This document shows positions 23,670-34,618 of a DNA stretch of 64,000 bases, piece after piece. A program made the position numbers and the translations under genes. The stretch lies in the NCBI GenBank assembly GCA_964017235.1, contig OZ024933.1:93029432-93093431 (forward strand), read 5' to 3'. This DNA is from Sabellastarte sp. h YS-2021 (lineage: Eukaryota; Annelida; Polychaeta; Sabellida; Sabellidae). The notes under the pieces are model-generated. The model made no database searches and was not told the origin of the DNA. It saw only the letters and a program-made list of their open reading frames with translations. Each line of letters opens with the position of its first letter. The stretch's first letter is position 1.

Positions 23670-23935
23670 CTATAATGTGGCACCTGACTCATCCCTATGG
23701 CACAAGCTTCAGTGACTTTCTTTCTGCTGATATACCGAGTCTTGGGGATGACCATTTATCAACATCCTTCGGGTTCTTTAGCCTGTTATTTGAGGTGGAA
23801 CCAATGACAAAGGATAACTATTTTTACCAGCCATCACAGTCACTGTTTATCAGTCTGTACCTGGAATCAAACCCTGGTCATATGTGTTACAAGGTGAGTG
23901 TGCTATCCATATGACAACAGTATCAGCTACAGTTT
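23670..23935 (-). mobile_element. tRNA-derived SINE
   Basis: On the minus strand an A-box-like TATGGATAGCACACTC is followed by a B-box-like GGGTTTGATTCCAGG. The body includes TTGATAAATGGTCATCCCCAAGACTC, which matches TTGATAAATGGATACCCCAG in the SINE at 52118-52345. Exact ends not determined. Confidence 0.55.
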
Positions 23936-24276
23936 AAGGGGTGATAATTTGATACAGCAATTTTGTTCATAATATTAGTAGATCAAGGGAGTGATAATAC
24001 AATTTTACCCAAAATTACAAACAACAAATTAAGAGACATTAAAGTATATTTTGGGCATCATTGTTTTTTTTCATTTAGTGTGTGTTATTCAGACTTATTT
24101 TAGGAACGGATCTATTTGTTGAAGAAAATGTTAAAGACAATTGTTACCTACATTACAAGGTGATGTTGTCTGATGTATTAATTTGCGTCTTTGTGTGTCT
24201 CTGTTTATCTGTTGAATCTTTCTTATTTATATTTGGTTAGGGCCTGGCCAAATGAAGAAGGGATAACATTTCGGGA

Positions 24277-24320
24277 CACACACACACACACACACACACC
24301 CACCCACCCACACACACATT
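24277..24320. repeat. (CA)n / (CCCA)n microsatellite
   Basis: An uninterrupted CA run followed by CCCACCCACCCACACACACA. Confidence 0.9.
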
Positions 24321-24989
24321 TTTTTTAATTATACCCCTAGTGGAGGTCTGTGCTGTACATGTGCTCTTTATTCCCACTTGATATTTTGCTAATAAATAAT
24401 ATTTAACTTTTTTTCTTAATTTCCTTTGCTTTTAGCTAGTAAGAAACAAAGATATTTGGACTCTAGTGATGAGCACTTTATTTCACATGTTGCAAAATCA
24501 AGTTTTCTTTGAGAAATGAGCTAGATAATGAATCCTACTCTCTATTTCCTTCAGTGATAGGCTTTTACAGACTACACCAGGGGATCTTATTACAAGATAT
24601 TAACTCAAAGGGGGCAACAACAGTGTATCTGCATTAAGTGAAGTTAATACCCAAGAGAAACGGGGCTATTACAACATAGAGAAGTGGAGTAATGATCTGT
24701 AAAGATGATCTACATTTTTTTCTCATCTTTTCACGGCTTTCCTGAAATAGATAAAGGTAGCAAACTGTATCTAAAGTATGATTATTGGAATAGGGAGAAT
24801 CCCTTTGAAAGACAATATAGTAATACTGATATTACATTGTATATTTATTTTATGTATTTATTTTACATTATTATGTATTATTTATTTATATTTATTTTTT
24901 TTAATTGCCTACTACCTGATATCGGTCATATTGTGTATTTTTATGTCATTTTATGTGGGTTTTTTTTTAAATTTATGTATTTAATTTTC
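24321..24989. other. No gene recognised
   Basis: Very T-rich. GCCTACTACCTGATATCGGTCATATTGTG at about 24906 is a near-duplicate of the segment at about 25031 inside the adjacent SINE. Confidence 0.4.
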
Positions 24990-25240
24990 ATTATTATTAT
25001 ATATTAATTATTATTTAGTGTTTTACATCATGCCTACTACCTTATATCGGTCATATTGTGACGGGTACTTGGAAGGATATAGGGAACCCATACATACAGC
25101 TGGTCAAAGTTCTGTACTGTAAACCACTGAGCAATAGTAAGCTACTACCAGTTTTGCCACTTGAGGTTGCGCTGAAATTCGAACTGTGATCTCTGAGGTG
25201 GGAGGTGGGTATGTTACCACTGCACCACCATATCCCCCAC
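24990..25240 (-). mobile_element. tRNA-derived SINE
   Basis: On the minus strand the head reads GTGGTGCAGTGGTAACATAC (A box) and ACAGTTCGAAT (B box). The body has TTTACAGTACAGAACTTTGA and CAGCTGTATGTATGG, matching the SINE at 43778-43970, and the 3' end reads GATGTAAAACACTAAATAAT. The limits are approximate. Confidence 0.68.
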
Positions 25241-26479
25241 TATATAATATTTACATAACCAGAGACGTCTAAAAGTATAAAAATATTACAGCAAAATATG
25301 ATCTGTCTGATCTGTAAAAGAGTATTTATTTGAGTAAATAACATCTATTAGGTTTAATATCATTTAAAATCTTAAATTCTATGTTCGAGTGTTAATAAAA
25401 ATGTTATTTTTTGTGATAAGTTCATGTGGGTATGAAATTCCTTTTGTCTCCATTTAACAACAAATTCGTGACAAACATATACTGGTATGGAATACGTTAA
25501 GGCATATCAAATTATTAATTCCATTTTAGGAACAAATACAAACATTTTCTCAAGACAAGTACTTAAATATGAAACACAATATGCCTCAAATTATTTTTCA
25601 GAAGTTTTATTACTCATGATAAATGAATATCTGAATAGACCAGAACATTAATCCCTGAACCAGTTTTACTGTATTTTTTTTTCTTTTGAGCAGGTAATAC
25701 TCTCTGTTTGCGTCAAATGAATAACCATAAGTGTTTTCTGGTGAATATATTTTACATATATGGGGTTTAATGTAGCTTTCAGAATTATTTTTTTTGTGAT
25801 TCATCTCATGCACTGTTTGCTTTGTTTTGTTTTCACAGATATGTGTTGAACGTTTATTCAAAACTCCTTGGGGCATGATAAAGTTAAAGTTTTATTCATT
25901 AAAACTATTACAGACAATCTTCACCCACATAGATACAATAAAACTGACATTCATTAATTATGAATTGCCTTGGTGTAAATGTATCACAAATCCTGCTGAT
26001 ACAACCCTCCAGCAGAGGTTTGTTTTAATGGCATTCCACATGCATTAATGGTCTTTTTACTCCTTCTGTGTTTGTAATCACATCTAAGTGGCAGATGCTC
26101 AATACCTTCCAGCAAGGGTGGTAATTCAACACATGGAAGTATGACATATATTTATAAATTACTGTAATACAGAAAAAACATGTACTAAAATCGGAATTAA
26201 AGTGTATAATTAAGGATGCTAATTGTTTTGTTCTTTTGATAACAAACATAGCATCACAGTACTAATTCTTGATCACAAAAAGAATGCCTCAGTGACCCAG
26301 TAGTACTCATGTTTGACAGAATGTTCACTTTACTGTCATCCATATGGCCTAGACTTTGATTTCTCAACATCTGAGAAAGACTAGAGACCTGTTCCAATAT
26401 GAATCTTCTTATTAAAGCCGCCTAAAACCAATTTTAACGTCATAAGCTATTTTAATAGGGATAGGTCAGACGTTACCTG
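25241..26479. other. No gene recognised
   Basis: AT-rich; open frames are short and without motifs. Confidence 0.45.
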
Positions 26480-26743
26480 CCAAATGATATTGTTGTATTA
26501 GTGCCTAATGTTCTTGTCAACAGCAAACATGACTACTGTAACCCTTGTACCATAGTTTATCTAAGAGCATCCTTCATAAGATGTTGCGCCTACAAAATGC
26601 CCTGGGACGTGTAGTCAGTTGCAGTAGGTGATGGTCAGATATCAGGCCTGTGGTCAAATCAATTAACTAACTCCATGTGAAGTATCTTCAAAGGAAAAAC
26701 ACTAAATTATCTATATTTTTGGATTCAATGTACGCCCAATGTA

Positions 26744-26910
26744 CCCCAAAACATAGCAGACAAATACAAATAGTTAAACAAAAGAAAACACCCCAAAACA
26801 TAACAGATAAATTTAAACAGCTAAACATACACACACCCAAAGGCATAACAGACAAGTGCAAACTGCTAAACAAAAGAACACATCCCAAAATATAACAGGC
26901 AAAAACAATA
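26744..26910. repeat. Minisatellite, about 47-bp unit, 3.5 copies
   Basis: Units start CCCCAAAACATA at about 26744, 26791, 26835 and 26884, each followed by ACAGACAAA and, in the first three, GCTAAACA-like words. Lengths are about 44-49 bp and units are diverged. Confidence 0.75.
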
Positions 26911-27054
26911 GTAACAAATAGAAATAGTTTTGATATGACAGATTTAACGATTGATTGATTTAACATTGCACTTAGTACCTTGTTTCAGGATTGTTACAAT
27001 GAGACCACCATTTAAGTGATCATCGGGGACATTGTGTAACTGCTCATAAATAAC

Positions 27055-27155
27055 CCAGAACTCAGGCAGTCACCCATCCAAGTACTAGCCAACCCAAGTG
27101 CTGCTAAACTTCAGTAATCAGATGAGAACTGGTCAAGCTACACCACACATGAAGA
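27055..27155 (-). pseudogene. 5S rRNA-like segment (5S pseudogene or 5S-derived SINE head)
   Basis: Read on the minus strand, the stretch including ACTAGTACTTGGATGGGTGA... in slightly altered form (here TAGTACTTGGATGGGTGACTG) and CTGAAGTTTAGCAGCAC matches the conserved 3' half of metazoan 5S rRNA, with the internal control region words still recognisable. It has several mismatches (GCAGTCACCC instead of GCGGTCACCC and others). Its neighbours are repeats, not a 5S cluster. A 5S-derived SINE (SINE3 type) is a possible alternative. Confidence 0.7.
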
Positions 27156-27950
27156 GTTTAATATCACAGAGTGTATTAAGGGTTTGCATCTTGGCAGTCT
27201 TAAACAGTATCAAGTGTTACATATCTGAATATCAGCTGATCAAATACTATCTAAAACAATGTGACATAGTACCAGATTATAAAGACCCATTCCCACATAT
27301 ATAGAAGTATGAAGTCGAGTGGACAGGACAGGTTTAAATGACACAATTAGTTTCACCATCTGCTCATTATAATGTCCTGTCCATGAGACTGTCCACCCCT
27401 ATTGTCATGTTGTTCATTAGCCTTTTAAATACACACAGGCATCTCCTACGACTCCATTGGCTCCCAGTTGAATTTCCCTGTATCTTCAAAACTGTCACTC
27501 TAGTTTGCAAGTTTTTTCACAGTGGTCATCCCAGTTACTTTGGTCCTCTTTTGTCTACTCACTGTGGAAGATATAGTGCAAGATACAACTGTCAAGATAA
27601 AAGGTTCTTGGAGGTTCCTCAATTCTGTCGATCTGTACATAAATTTAAAAAAACACTTTGGCCACAGCTTTGCTTTTGATGCTCCCACAGTTTGGAATCA
27701 TTTGCCTGATGAGGTCCGTTCTACCCGAACTCTTGCCTGTTTCAGGAAAAGGTTAAAGTGGTATCTCTTCAATAAGGCATTCTTGACTTAGCATACAATC
27801 TATGAAGTGTCTCCATGGTACTGGACTTGGCAACAGCTATGGATACATGATTTTTTCAATTGGATTTTAGTGTTGCGCCTTAGAGTCTGCCTAGCAGAGA
27901 ATAAGCGCTATAAAAGTACAGAATAGAACAGAGTAGAATAGAATTATATT

Positions 27951-28680
27951 TAACATTTGTGTCAAAGTGTCACTTCTCTTTTTCAGCACATGCCTATATC
28001 ATTATGAGGTTACTTGGCTTTTAAGAAGTACAGGGACAGAATAACAATAACCTTAGCCATGGCTCTAATGTCAAAAGTCCCTTGTTCTGATATTCCTCGA
28101 ATGTCTTGTTGACAGGTAAATATCTGTCTTTGCATCAGACTAATTGACTTGAGAAAGAAATGACAAACTTTCATCGGAGGGGTCATGAATTATTCAGGCT
28201 TCCTTGCAGACTCTGAAACCTTAATGAATCACAAAGGTCATCATTAGGTCTCTGATTCAGAAAAAGGGAAACGGAGATAGTCTTTGTCTGACAATCCTGT
28301 ATCTCCTTTCTACATTCTGTTTGTACTTTTAGCTCCGTCATTTGTAAACTACAGCATGGCACACGTGATTTTATCCATGGTTATAGCAAAAGTGTGTTAA
28401 TTAAGTGACTTAAGTTTATTCGGATGAGACATGAGGACTGGCCTATCTTCTATAAATCGCCTTTATTCTGATAAATCCTTAAAACAAGCATGTCCTTAAT
28501 TTGTATGGTTCTTCAATAAACAATAACCCCAAGACTTAGTTAAGGGTAGGTTTACATGGTTCCTGAAGTCTATTAAGCCTAACAGCGTAGACCTAGCCTC
28601 ACTCAAGGCCAAATCTTTATATTTACGTCATTTTGTGAAAATTCTCGTCTCTTCTACTCTATTATTTTCTATTGTATTCT
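27951..28680. other. No gene recognised
   Basis: Unique-looking AT-rich sequence forming the left flank of element B; nothing coding was seen. Confidence 0.45.
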
Positions 28681-29344
28681 CATTCCCCCAAACCCAAGGA
28701 CAGAAGATTGGGATTTAAAATTTTATTCTTTAACATTAAAGCAAGCACAATTAGTACAATTGTTTAAAACACATATATAGCAGTAAATGAACTAAATCAT
28801 CATTATTAGCACTAGTTATGATAAAATGAGTGGGAATTCAAACTTCAGCTACATACATCATTATTGATTACTTTAACTTGTTTAACGCTTAGAACAATGA
28901 TACTAACAGAAAAGTAAACCATAATGATATTTCAAACTGCACACTCAAGATTAATAAATGTGACTGTTTACAGGCATAATTACGATAACTAACCATAAAG
29001 ATTTGATTACATTGCTGATCCAAACTTCAGCATAATTTCCCACTGTGAGATTGTGACTACTTTATAAACCTTTGGCCTCTGGGCCAGGGGAGCTCGAACA
29101 TGAAATGAAAGCAATCTGAGGTAAGAGGTCAAAAGGTCAAACCGTCAGATTGAAAGACAGGTAAAGTCAAGAGAGACCTGACTGAAAGGGGGAGACCGTG
29201 AACAGGTCCCCCAGTTTTGAAGGTTAATAGACCGAGTCATTGTTCGGGCTCACCTGACCTTGATATGGTGTAACCGTCCAGAGAGCACCAATTTTGGAGT
29301 TAAATTATAAGAAATAAGCGGTGAAATGGAAATAATGTGACTCC
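28681..29344 (-). repeat. Split direct repeat B2 (right terminus of element B)
   Basis: Matches 30501-31163 with two differences noticed: one base inserted (CATCATTATTAG versus CATCATATTAG) and one A/G change. Its outer edge at 28681 is the element boundary, where homology with B1 stops exactly at CATTCCCCC. Confidence 0.92.
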
Positions 29345-30323
29345 GACTGGGAAAACAAATTATAAAATAGTACGATAAGAATGAAATTAACATAGGTTAG
29401 TGGGCTATAATTTGCACAAGGCTAAGTTACCGTACCATGGAATTCACAGAGGCCACATAACAATTGAATACATATCAAAAATTGTTAAGAAAAAAAAAAC
29501 AAAAAACACAGCCTTTAGAGGATGGTAGAATGGAACTGGAAATGTTCCAAGTGGCTCCTAGTACTGGGAGGTTCCTCCTATGTGAATGAAAGTTAGGCTC
29601 ACTCCTGTTGTCCATTAAGGGCATTCCGAGCTAAAAGAATCCAAATCCAAAAGGCTAGGTTCCTGGTGCTGTGGGTATCCATGGAATCCCAGGCTACCAT
29701 TATGATATGACCTAATATTAGTATGGCTACTTAGACTTAAGGCTTTTGATCGTCGATGCCATGATCTGTCTAGCTCAGCATTTGGAATCCCTAGTTTGGA
29801 CCGAGCATTACGGCCCGCTAATTATAACAAAAAAGCTCATAGACCATGGCACCTGAGGTGCATGATATTTCACATAATATTATTCATGAGATACGTAAAA
29901 GGACACAATAAAATTACTGTACATGTGAGCAATGGAGGCACATTGTGTAATGAATTACTGGCAGACAATAATATACATGATATACCGTCAAGACACATGG
30001 TAAACATCCAGCATTGAGTAGTACTGACAATCTATTTACACGTTTAATATAATACAAAATGATATTGAAAGACGTTGAAATGGCAATAGCAGAACAAGAT
30101 ATTGTGTCCTTTGGTATAGAAGGCTGGTAAGCTGCGTTGTGACTGTCCGACGGCGGCTGTCAACACTTGGCCCCCGACTAGGACGGCAGCTGAACCACAG
30201 CACCTCAAATTTTGTACGATCATGTGTGGCAAGAGTCTGAAACACAACATAATGTATGCAGTATCAAGGGCCTAAACAGATTACACGCCCTATAAAATTT
30301 GGGTGGGTTTTACTAGGGGTGGG
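29345..30323. other. Unique segment of element B between B2 and A2
   Basis: 979 bp not repeated elsewhere in the window. The open frames here (for example 29796-30017, +) show no recognisable domain. In PAT/Ngaro-type elements this is part of the terminal region. Confidence 0.6.
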
Positions 30324-30500
30324 TGTTTTCAATGTGACCCCACTGCCAGCTGAAGTTTGAATGACAATGTCAGGTGAAGGATTATAGAGCATTCAAGTAT
30401 GACCAATCAGAGGAGAGGAAAAACTAGGACAAGTGTGCTTGCTAAAGCTTGGAGAGGGTTTACAGGAATGAACCCGTCCACACCTAGATGTGGACCCGCA
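30324..30500 (-). repeat. Split direct repeat A2
   Basis: Identical over 177 bp to 36234-36410. It directly abuts B1 (30501). Near its outer edge it holds an interrupted palindrome GTCCACA-n6-TGTGGAC at 30476-30495. Confidence 0.93.
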
Positions 30501-31163
30501 CATTCCCCCAAACCCAAGGACAGAAGATTGGGATTTAAAATTTTATTCTTTAACATTAAAGCAAGCACAATTAGTACAATTGTTTAAAACACATATATAG
30601 CAGTAAATGAACTAAATCATCATATTAGCACTAGTTATGATAAAATGAGTGGGAATTCAAACTTCAGCTACATACATCATTATTGATTACTTTAACTTGT
30701 TTAACGCTTAGAGCAATGATACTAACAGAAAAGTAAACCATAATGATATTTCAAACTGCACACTCAAGATTAATAAATGTGACTGTTTACAGGCATAATT
30801 ACGATAACTAACCATAAAGATTTGATTACATTGCTGATCCAAACTTCAGCATAATTTCCCACTGTGAGATTGTGACTACTTTATAAACCTTTGGCCTCTG
30901 GGCCAGGGGAGCTCGAACATGAAATGAAAGCAATCTGAGGTAAGAGGTCAAAAGGTCAAACCGTCAGATTGAAAGACAGGTAAAGTCAAGAGAGACCTGA
31001 CTGAAAGGGGGAGACCGTGAACAGGTCCCCCAGTTTTGAAGGTTAATAGACCGAGTCATTGTTCGGGCTCACCTGACCTTGATATGGTGTAACCGTCCAG
31101 AGAGCACCAATTTTGGAGTTAAATTATAAGAAATAAGCGGTGAAATGGAAATAATGTGACTCC
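30501..31163 (-). repeat. Split direct repeat B1
   Basis: Internal copy of the B repeat, starting just 12 bp after the end of the recombinase stop side (31175) and ending at the A2 junction. Confidence 0.92.
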
Positions 31164-31174
31164 CAAGGCCAAAC

Positions 31175-32215
31175 TTAAGTGTGTAAGTGTTTACTAAAGG
31201 TTTGTGCGACGGGAGAGGAGGATGACGGAAGGGCCCGAAGGTAGGACCAAACAGCGTTGGATTTCCATGTGCCATGGGCCTGGATGTGTTCTAATGGGAC
31301 CCCATGCTGAAACGCCCAAGAAGAGGCGGCTCTCCTAAAGGCATGAAAGGTCAGTGGTGGTTGTATGTGTAATAACTGAGACACCTTTTTCAAATGCTTA
31401 CGAGCCACGGAATCGGTGAGGACCATGGGGATACCTTTCTTTGTAATCATGAAAAGGGGATCATTTTCTGAACCCGGAATATGGCAAAGCATGGTTTTCA
31501 AGGCTACAATAGGACATATTTGTGAAGCACCTAGATATGGAACATTGATGGTTCTGGTCTCTTTTCTATCTTGGATGGTCTTAGACCATTTGATGATAAC
31601 TGTGGCACCAAACTGGGTGAAAATGACGTCTCCCCGAGCCATATGTCTAGTAAAATCATATTGTTTGGTAGTATGTGGCAACAAATTGGAAAGACGTAGA
31701 AAAGAGAAGAAGACGAAAGAGTACAAAGCTGTAAATGTGATATTATGTTGAAGACCAGCCGATGTGGCCATAACTTGGTGTAGTGTATCAATTGTGAGGC
31801 ACTGAGCAATTTTTGGAGCAAAAGGCCTGTTGATTTTGATGGATTTTAGGAGAAGAGGGATCCGACGATCCTGAAATGGATGTGTGGGAAGGCCATGTAT
31901 TATGTGAAACGCCCTTATTGCAGCCAGATTATTTGAGATGTTAGACTCTGACAAACTAGCATTGATCAAGTATTGCATATATGCTAGTAGAACTAAAGGA
32001 GTCACCTGATGCAACGACAACCCAGCAGCCACCTGGAATGCTAGAAAGTCTTTCCACATTCGGGTGTACTGTGTGAGAGTGGCGGGACGAAACCCATTCT
32101 TTAGGCTCACAGACGCCAGGGACGCCAGCTGGGCCGCCGCTGCAGGTAAGCCTGAAAAATAGTATATTATATGGTATAATTCAATAATGTTAGATCGATA
32201 TGGGAATCCACCCAA
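31175..32215 (-). CDS. Tyrosine recombinase of element B
   Basis: 346 residues from the ATG at 32215, complete. The N-terminal core-binding part covers about 25-125 (RPATLTQYTRMWKDFLAF; YLINASLSESNISNN). The catalytic part has Arg174 (SFLRLSNLLPH), Lys in IIKWSKTIQ (about 209-212), His291-x-x-Arg294 (HAFRRAA), His314 (AHGTWKSNAVW) and the Tyr325 nucleophile, so the full R-K-HxxR-H-Y set is present. It would integrate circular cDNA. The first 20 residues come from sequence just upstream of a good 3' splice site (TACTATTTTTCAG, AG at 32152-32153) that is conserved in place in copy D, so the real protein may start from a spliced transcript. It overlaps the end of the RT frame by 26 nt in a different frame because of a deletion there. 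Confidence 0.9.
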   Translation of the reverse strand: MGGFPYRSNIIELYHIIYYFSGLPAAAAQLASLASVSLKNGFRPATLTQYTRMWKDFLAFQVAAGLSLHQVTPLVLLAYMQYLINASLSESNISNNLAAIRAFHIIHGLPTHPFQDRRIPLLLKSIKINRPFAPKIAQCLTIDTLHQVMATSAGLQHNITFTALYSFVFFSFLRLSNLLPHTTKQYDFTRHMARGDVIFTQFGATVIIKWSKTIQDRKETRTINVPYLGASQICPIVALKTMLCHIPGSENDPLFMITKKGIPMVLTDSVARKHLKKVSQLLHIQPPLTFHAFRRAASSWAFQHGVPLEHIQAHGTWKSNAVWSYLRALPSSSSPVAQTFSKHLHT

Positions 32216-34610
32216 ACATGATCAGGGCCAGCGTCTCGTCTCTGGTCCTGCCTGAGGTTAGGACTTCTACAACTGCAAGGTTATCACAAAATATTTGTAT
32301 TTTCTTATTTTCCCATTGAGAAGCCCAGATTTTACATGCAACCAGTATGTTCAACATCTCGAGATGGACAATACTATAGTCGCGAAACCCCTTTGGAATG
32401 GGGAGTGCATAGACAAAGGAGCCATAAACTCCACCTAGGCCTGTAAGGGAGGCATCCAGATAAACCTGGGCATCTTGTTCAGTGATCTTGTAATATGTAA
32501 TGCCATTGTAAGTATCCAGAAAGGTTAAAAACCAGTTTAGGTCAGCAAAAAATTGTTGGTGTAGTAGTATTTTACGATGATTGACATTCTGTCTTAGCAG
32601 TGCCAACATGCGATTAAGAAAATAACGGGCAGGTTTAATGCACTTGGTGATATATAGCAAGGAACCTAGTAGTGACTGTAGGTCGCGTTTGCTACAGTAC
32701 GTCTTACTTAACCAAGAAAAACAGATATCTTTTATCTGCTGAAGCTTGTCTTTAGGGATGGAAATCGTCTGAGTGACCGTATCCACCAGTATTCCTAAGC
32801 ACACGACCTGCGTTGCAGGAGCGATCAACTTACTAGGACTGACTTCCAAGCCGAGGTCTTGCAATAAGTGTTGGAGGAACGTAAAAGACTGATGAATTTC
32901 ATGGGGCAATCCCACATAGATCAGATCATCAATATAGTTGAAAATGGTGTGAAAACCATAGTTTTTCATGATGTAACGTATAGCGTCTGAGCAACGTTGA
33001 AAAAATACAGAACCGTGCCTGTACCCAAAAGCAAGAGACCCATCGAAATAATAGTCATTGTGATGAAAACCTAGGAGATCTAGATCGCCTGGGTCTATTC
33101 TGATATGGCGGAAGGCCCTACTGATGTCAATTTTGTAAAGGAGGGCATCCGGGCCTAAGTCACGAATTGCTTGTATGATATGGTCTATTGAGGGATAGTG
33201 TAGTGTGAAATATGTATCAAGATAACTATTTTTAGACACTCCATGGTTAACAGAAAAACCCTTTGGCCAACTCAGGTCCATAATGGTACGTTTTTTGTTG
33301 GAATTTGGCTTATCCCTTACCATTAGAGGGGAGACATGCATGGGAAAAGGTTTTTCATGATATGGTCCATGTATTGCACCGTATGACAGTTCCTCCAAGA
33401 TATATTGTTCAACATGTGATGTGTTTTGGAGTGCCGACATATGGTTTGTATCTGAGGGATGGAGGATGCCATCTCGACAGAAATCTAACGGAAAGCCGTA
33501 TTCGATTAAGTCCGGCAGTTGTTTATCCCAGAATCGGTGTAAGTGATAACGCCACCTTTGGGGCTTAAGCTGAGAAGCAATAGGAATTCTGGCCCCTAAG
33601 AAATTGGGAATGCCAGTTTGTCGAACAATCTTATGGGCCGTAATGATGTCGGGAGGTCGATCATAGTCAATAGGATCGCCGTGATATACTTTGAGGGGCG
33701 TAAGCGGGATGAAGCCAAAGTCTTCACCATTTTGTTGCACACAGTTATTGTATTCCATACATTTATGCCTGTTGGCAAACACATGATCTGGTATACGCTG
33801 GGTCGAAATATCGAGGCTATTGGGGTCATGAGTTGCGTAGCAACTGTTAACATTAGTTTGTTTTGCTATGCCATTGTTAACTTGTGATGGTAAATCGTCT
33901 TGTGCAGGAAATGGATTGTCACGCCTGCCCAAAGTGACATCCATTCCCTCGGGAGTTAACCCAGTTTTGTTTTTACTGGCCAATATGGGCATGGAGGCAG
34001 TGGTCAGGTGATGAACAACCTGAGATTGCTCAATCGGTGGATTTGTTTGCAGAGAATTTGGCGACCTGACTTTCTGTGCCCGGTCAGTAATCTTATCTCT
34101 CTTTCGTTGGGAATTAGAATTACATGCACTTTGCCCTATGCTATCTGTGTGCACGCTATCCCCAGCTGTATCCGAATCTTTATTCAAGTTCTGTAGTATT
34201 TGGAAACGGTTAGAGGTGGGGATGTGACTATGTGCATCGGGTTCTACCTTGCCGGATTTTTTTGTATTCCTGAGAAAAGGTAATCTTTTGTTACCATCAA
34301 ATTGTGTATTTGCAGGGGCATAATTGTGAACCTCTTTCTGGAATTGATCCCGAGAAGCCTTGACATTGTTGATACTTGTTTTTTGGGGTAGTGTTTTCGA
34401 AACCTGTTTGTCAAGGCTAGTACTTTGCTTCTTTACGACATCTGCATATGATAAACGTGGGGAATTTTCCCGAAGAGCCCTCTGCATGTGATACCATTGC
34501 AGGGCTGTTTGTTTGTTTGTCTCAACTTCTAGTATTCGGGGGGCAAGGTGAACATTGTTGGTCTGAACGACTCGTGTGCCAAAATGACGGGTATGGGTAC
34601 CAAGACTCAT
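32190..34610 (-). CDS. Reverse transcriptase / RNase H polyprotein of element B, RNase H C-terminally truncated
   Basis: 806 residues from ATG 34610, which lies 8 nt after the Gag stop. Residues 1-360 are a polar leader including TSNRFQILQNL. The DIRS1-type reverse transcriptase spans about 400-640: IMDLSWPKG, LYKIDISRAFRHI (catalytic Asp), FGYRHGSVFFQRCSDAI, and YIDD at 559-562. RNase H begins near 715 with Asp719 (VYLDASLTG), Glu751 (HLEMLNIL) and Asp776 (FCDNLAV). After GRTRDETLA the frame runs into a shifted copy of sequence that in copy D lies about 150-170 nt further on, so the last RNase H strand with its catalytic residues (HIxGxxNxxADxLS in C and D) is deleted and the protein ends in LIMFGWIPISI. 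RT looks active; RNase H probably not. Confidence 0.9.
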   Translation of the reverse strand: MSLGTHTRHFGTRVVQTNNVHLAPRILEVETNKQTALQWYHMQRALRENSPRLSYADVVKKQSTSLDKQVSKTLPQKTSINNVKASRDQFQKEVHNYAPANTQFDGNKRLPFLRNTKKSGKVEPDAHSHIPTSNRFQILQNLNKDSDTAGDSVHTDSIGQSACNSNSQRKRDKITDRAQKVRSPNSLQTNPPIEQSQVVHHLTTASMPILASKNKTGLTPEGMDVTLGRRDNPFPAQDDLPSQVNNGIAKQTNVNSCYATHDPNSLDISTQRIPDHVFANRHKCMEYNNCVQQNGEDFGFIPLTPLKVYHGDPIDYDRPPDIITAHKIVRQTGIPNFLGARIPIASQLKPQRWRYHLHRFWDKQLPDLIEYGFPLDFCRDGILHPSDTNHMSALQNTSHVEQYILEELSYGAIHGPYHEKPFPMHVSPLMVRDKPNSNKKRTIMDLSWPKGFSVNHGVSKNSYLDTYFTLHYPSIDHIIQAIRDLGPDALLYKIDISRAFRHIRIDPGDLDLLGFHHNDYYFDGSLAFGYRHGSVFFQRCSDAIRYIMKNYGFHTIFNYIDDLIYVGLPHEIHQSFTFLQHLLQDLGLEVSPSKLIAPATQVVCLGILVDTVTQTISIPKDKLQQIKDICFSWLSKTYCSKRDLQSLLGSLLYITKCIKPARYFLNRMLALLRQNVNHRKILLHQQFFADLNWFLTFLDTYNGITYYKITEQDAQVYLDASLTGLGGVYGSFVYALPIPKGFRDYSIVHLEMLNILVACKIWASQWENKKIQIFCDNLAVVEVLTSGRTRDETLALIMFGWIPISI

Positions 34611-34618
34611 ACCCGGAG

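Larger units (their letters stand above)
26480..27950 (+). mobile_element. L2/CR1-like LINE 3' fragment, interrupted
   Basis: The left part (about 26500-26630) reads HDYCN and LRLQNALGRVVSC in shifting frames, the region just after the reverse transcriptase palm. The right part (27425-27790) reads LRLHWLPVEF, LVCKFFHSGH, then in another frame FAFDAPTVWNHLPDEVRS and FRKRLKWYLF, the characteristic C-terminal end of L2/CR1-type ORF2. The 3' tail (27840-27945) contains GCGCCTTAGAGTCTGCCT and a degenerate AATAGAA repeat. About 780 bp with a minisatellite and a 5S-like stretch separates the two parts. Frameshifted and inactive. Confidence 0.72.

Noticed and set aside
24277-24320. CRISPR-like or regulatory array
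   Set aside because: Simple CA microsatellite in a eukaryotic genome.
33305-33887. Plus-strand open frames within element B
   Set aside because: Antisense shadows of the intact RT/RNase H frame.
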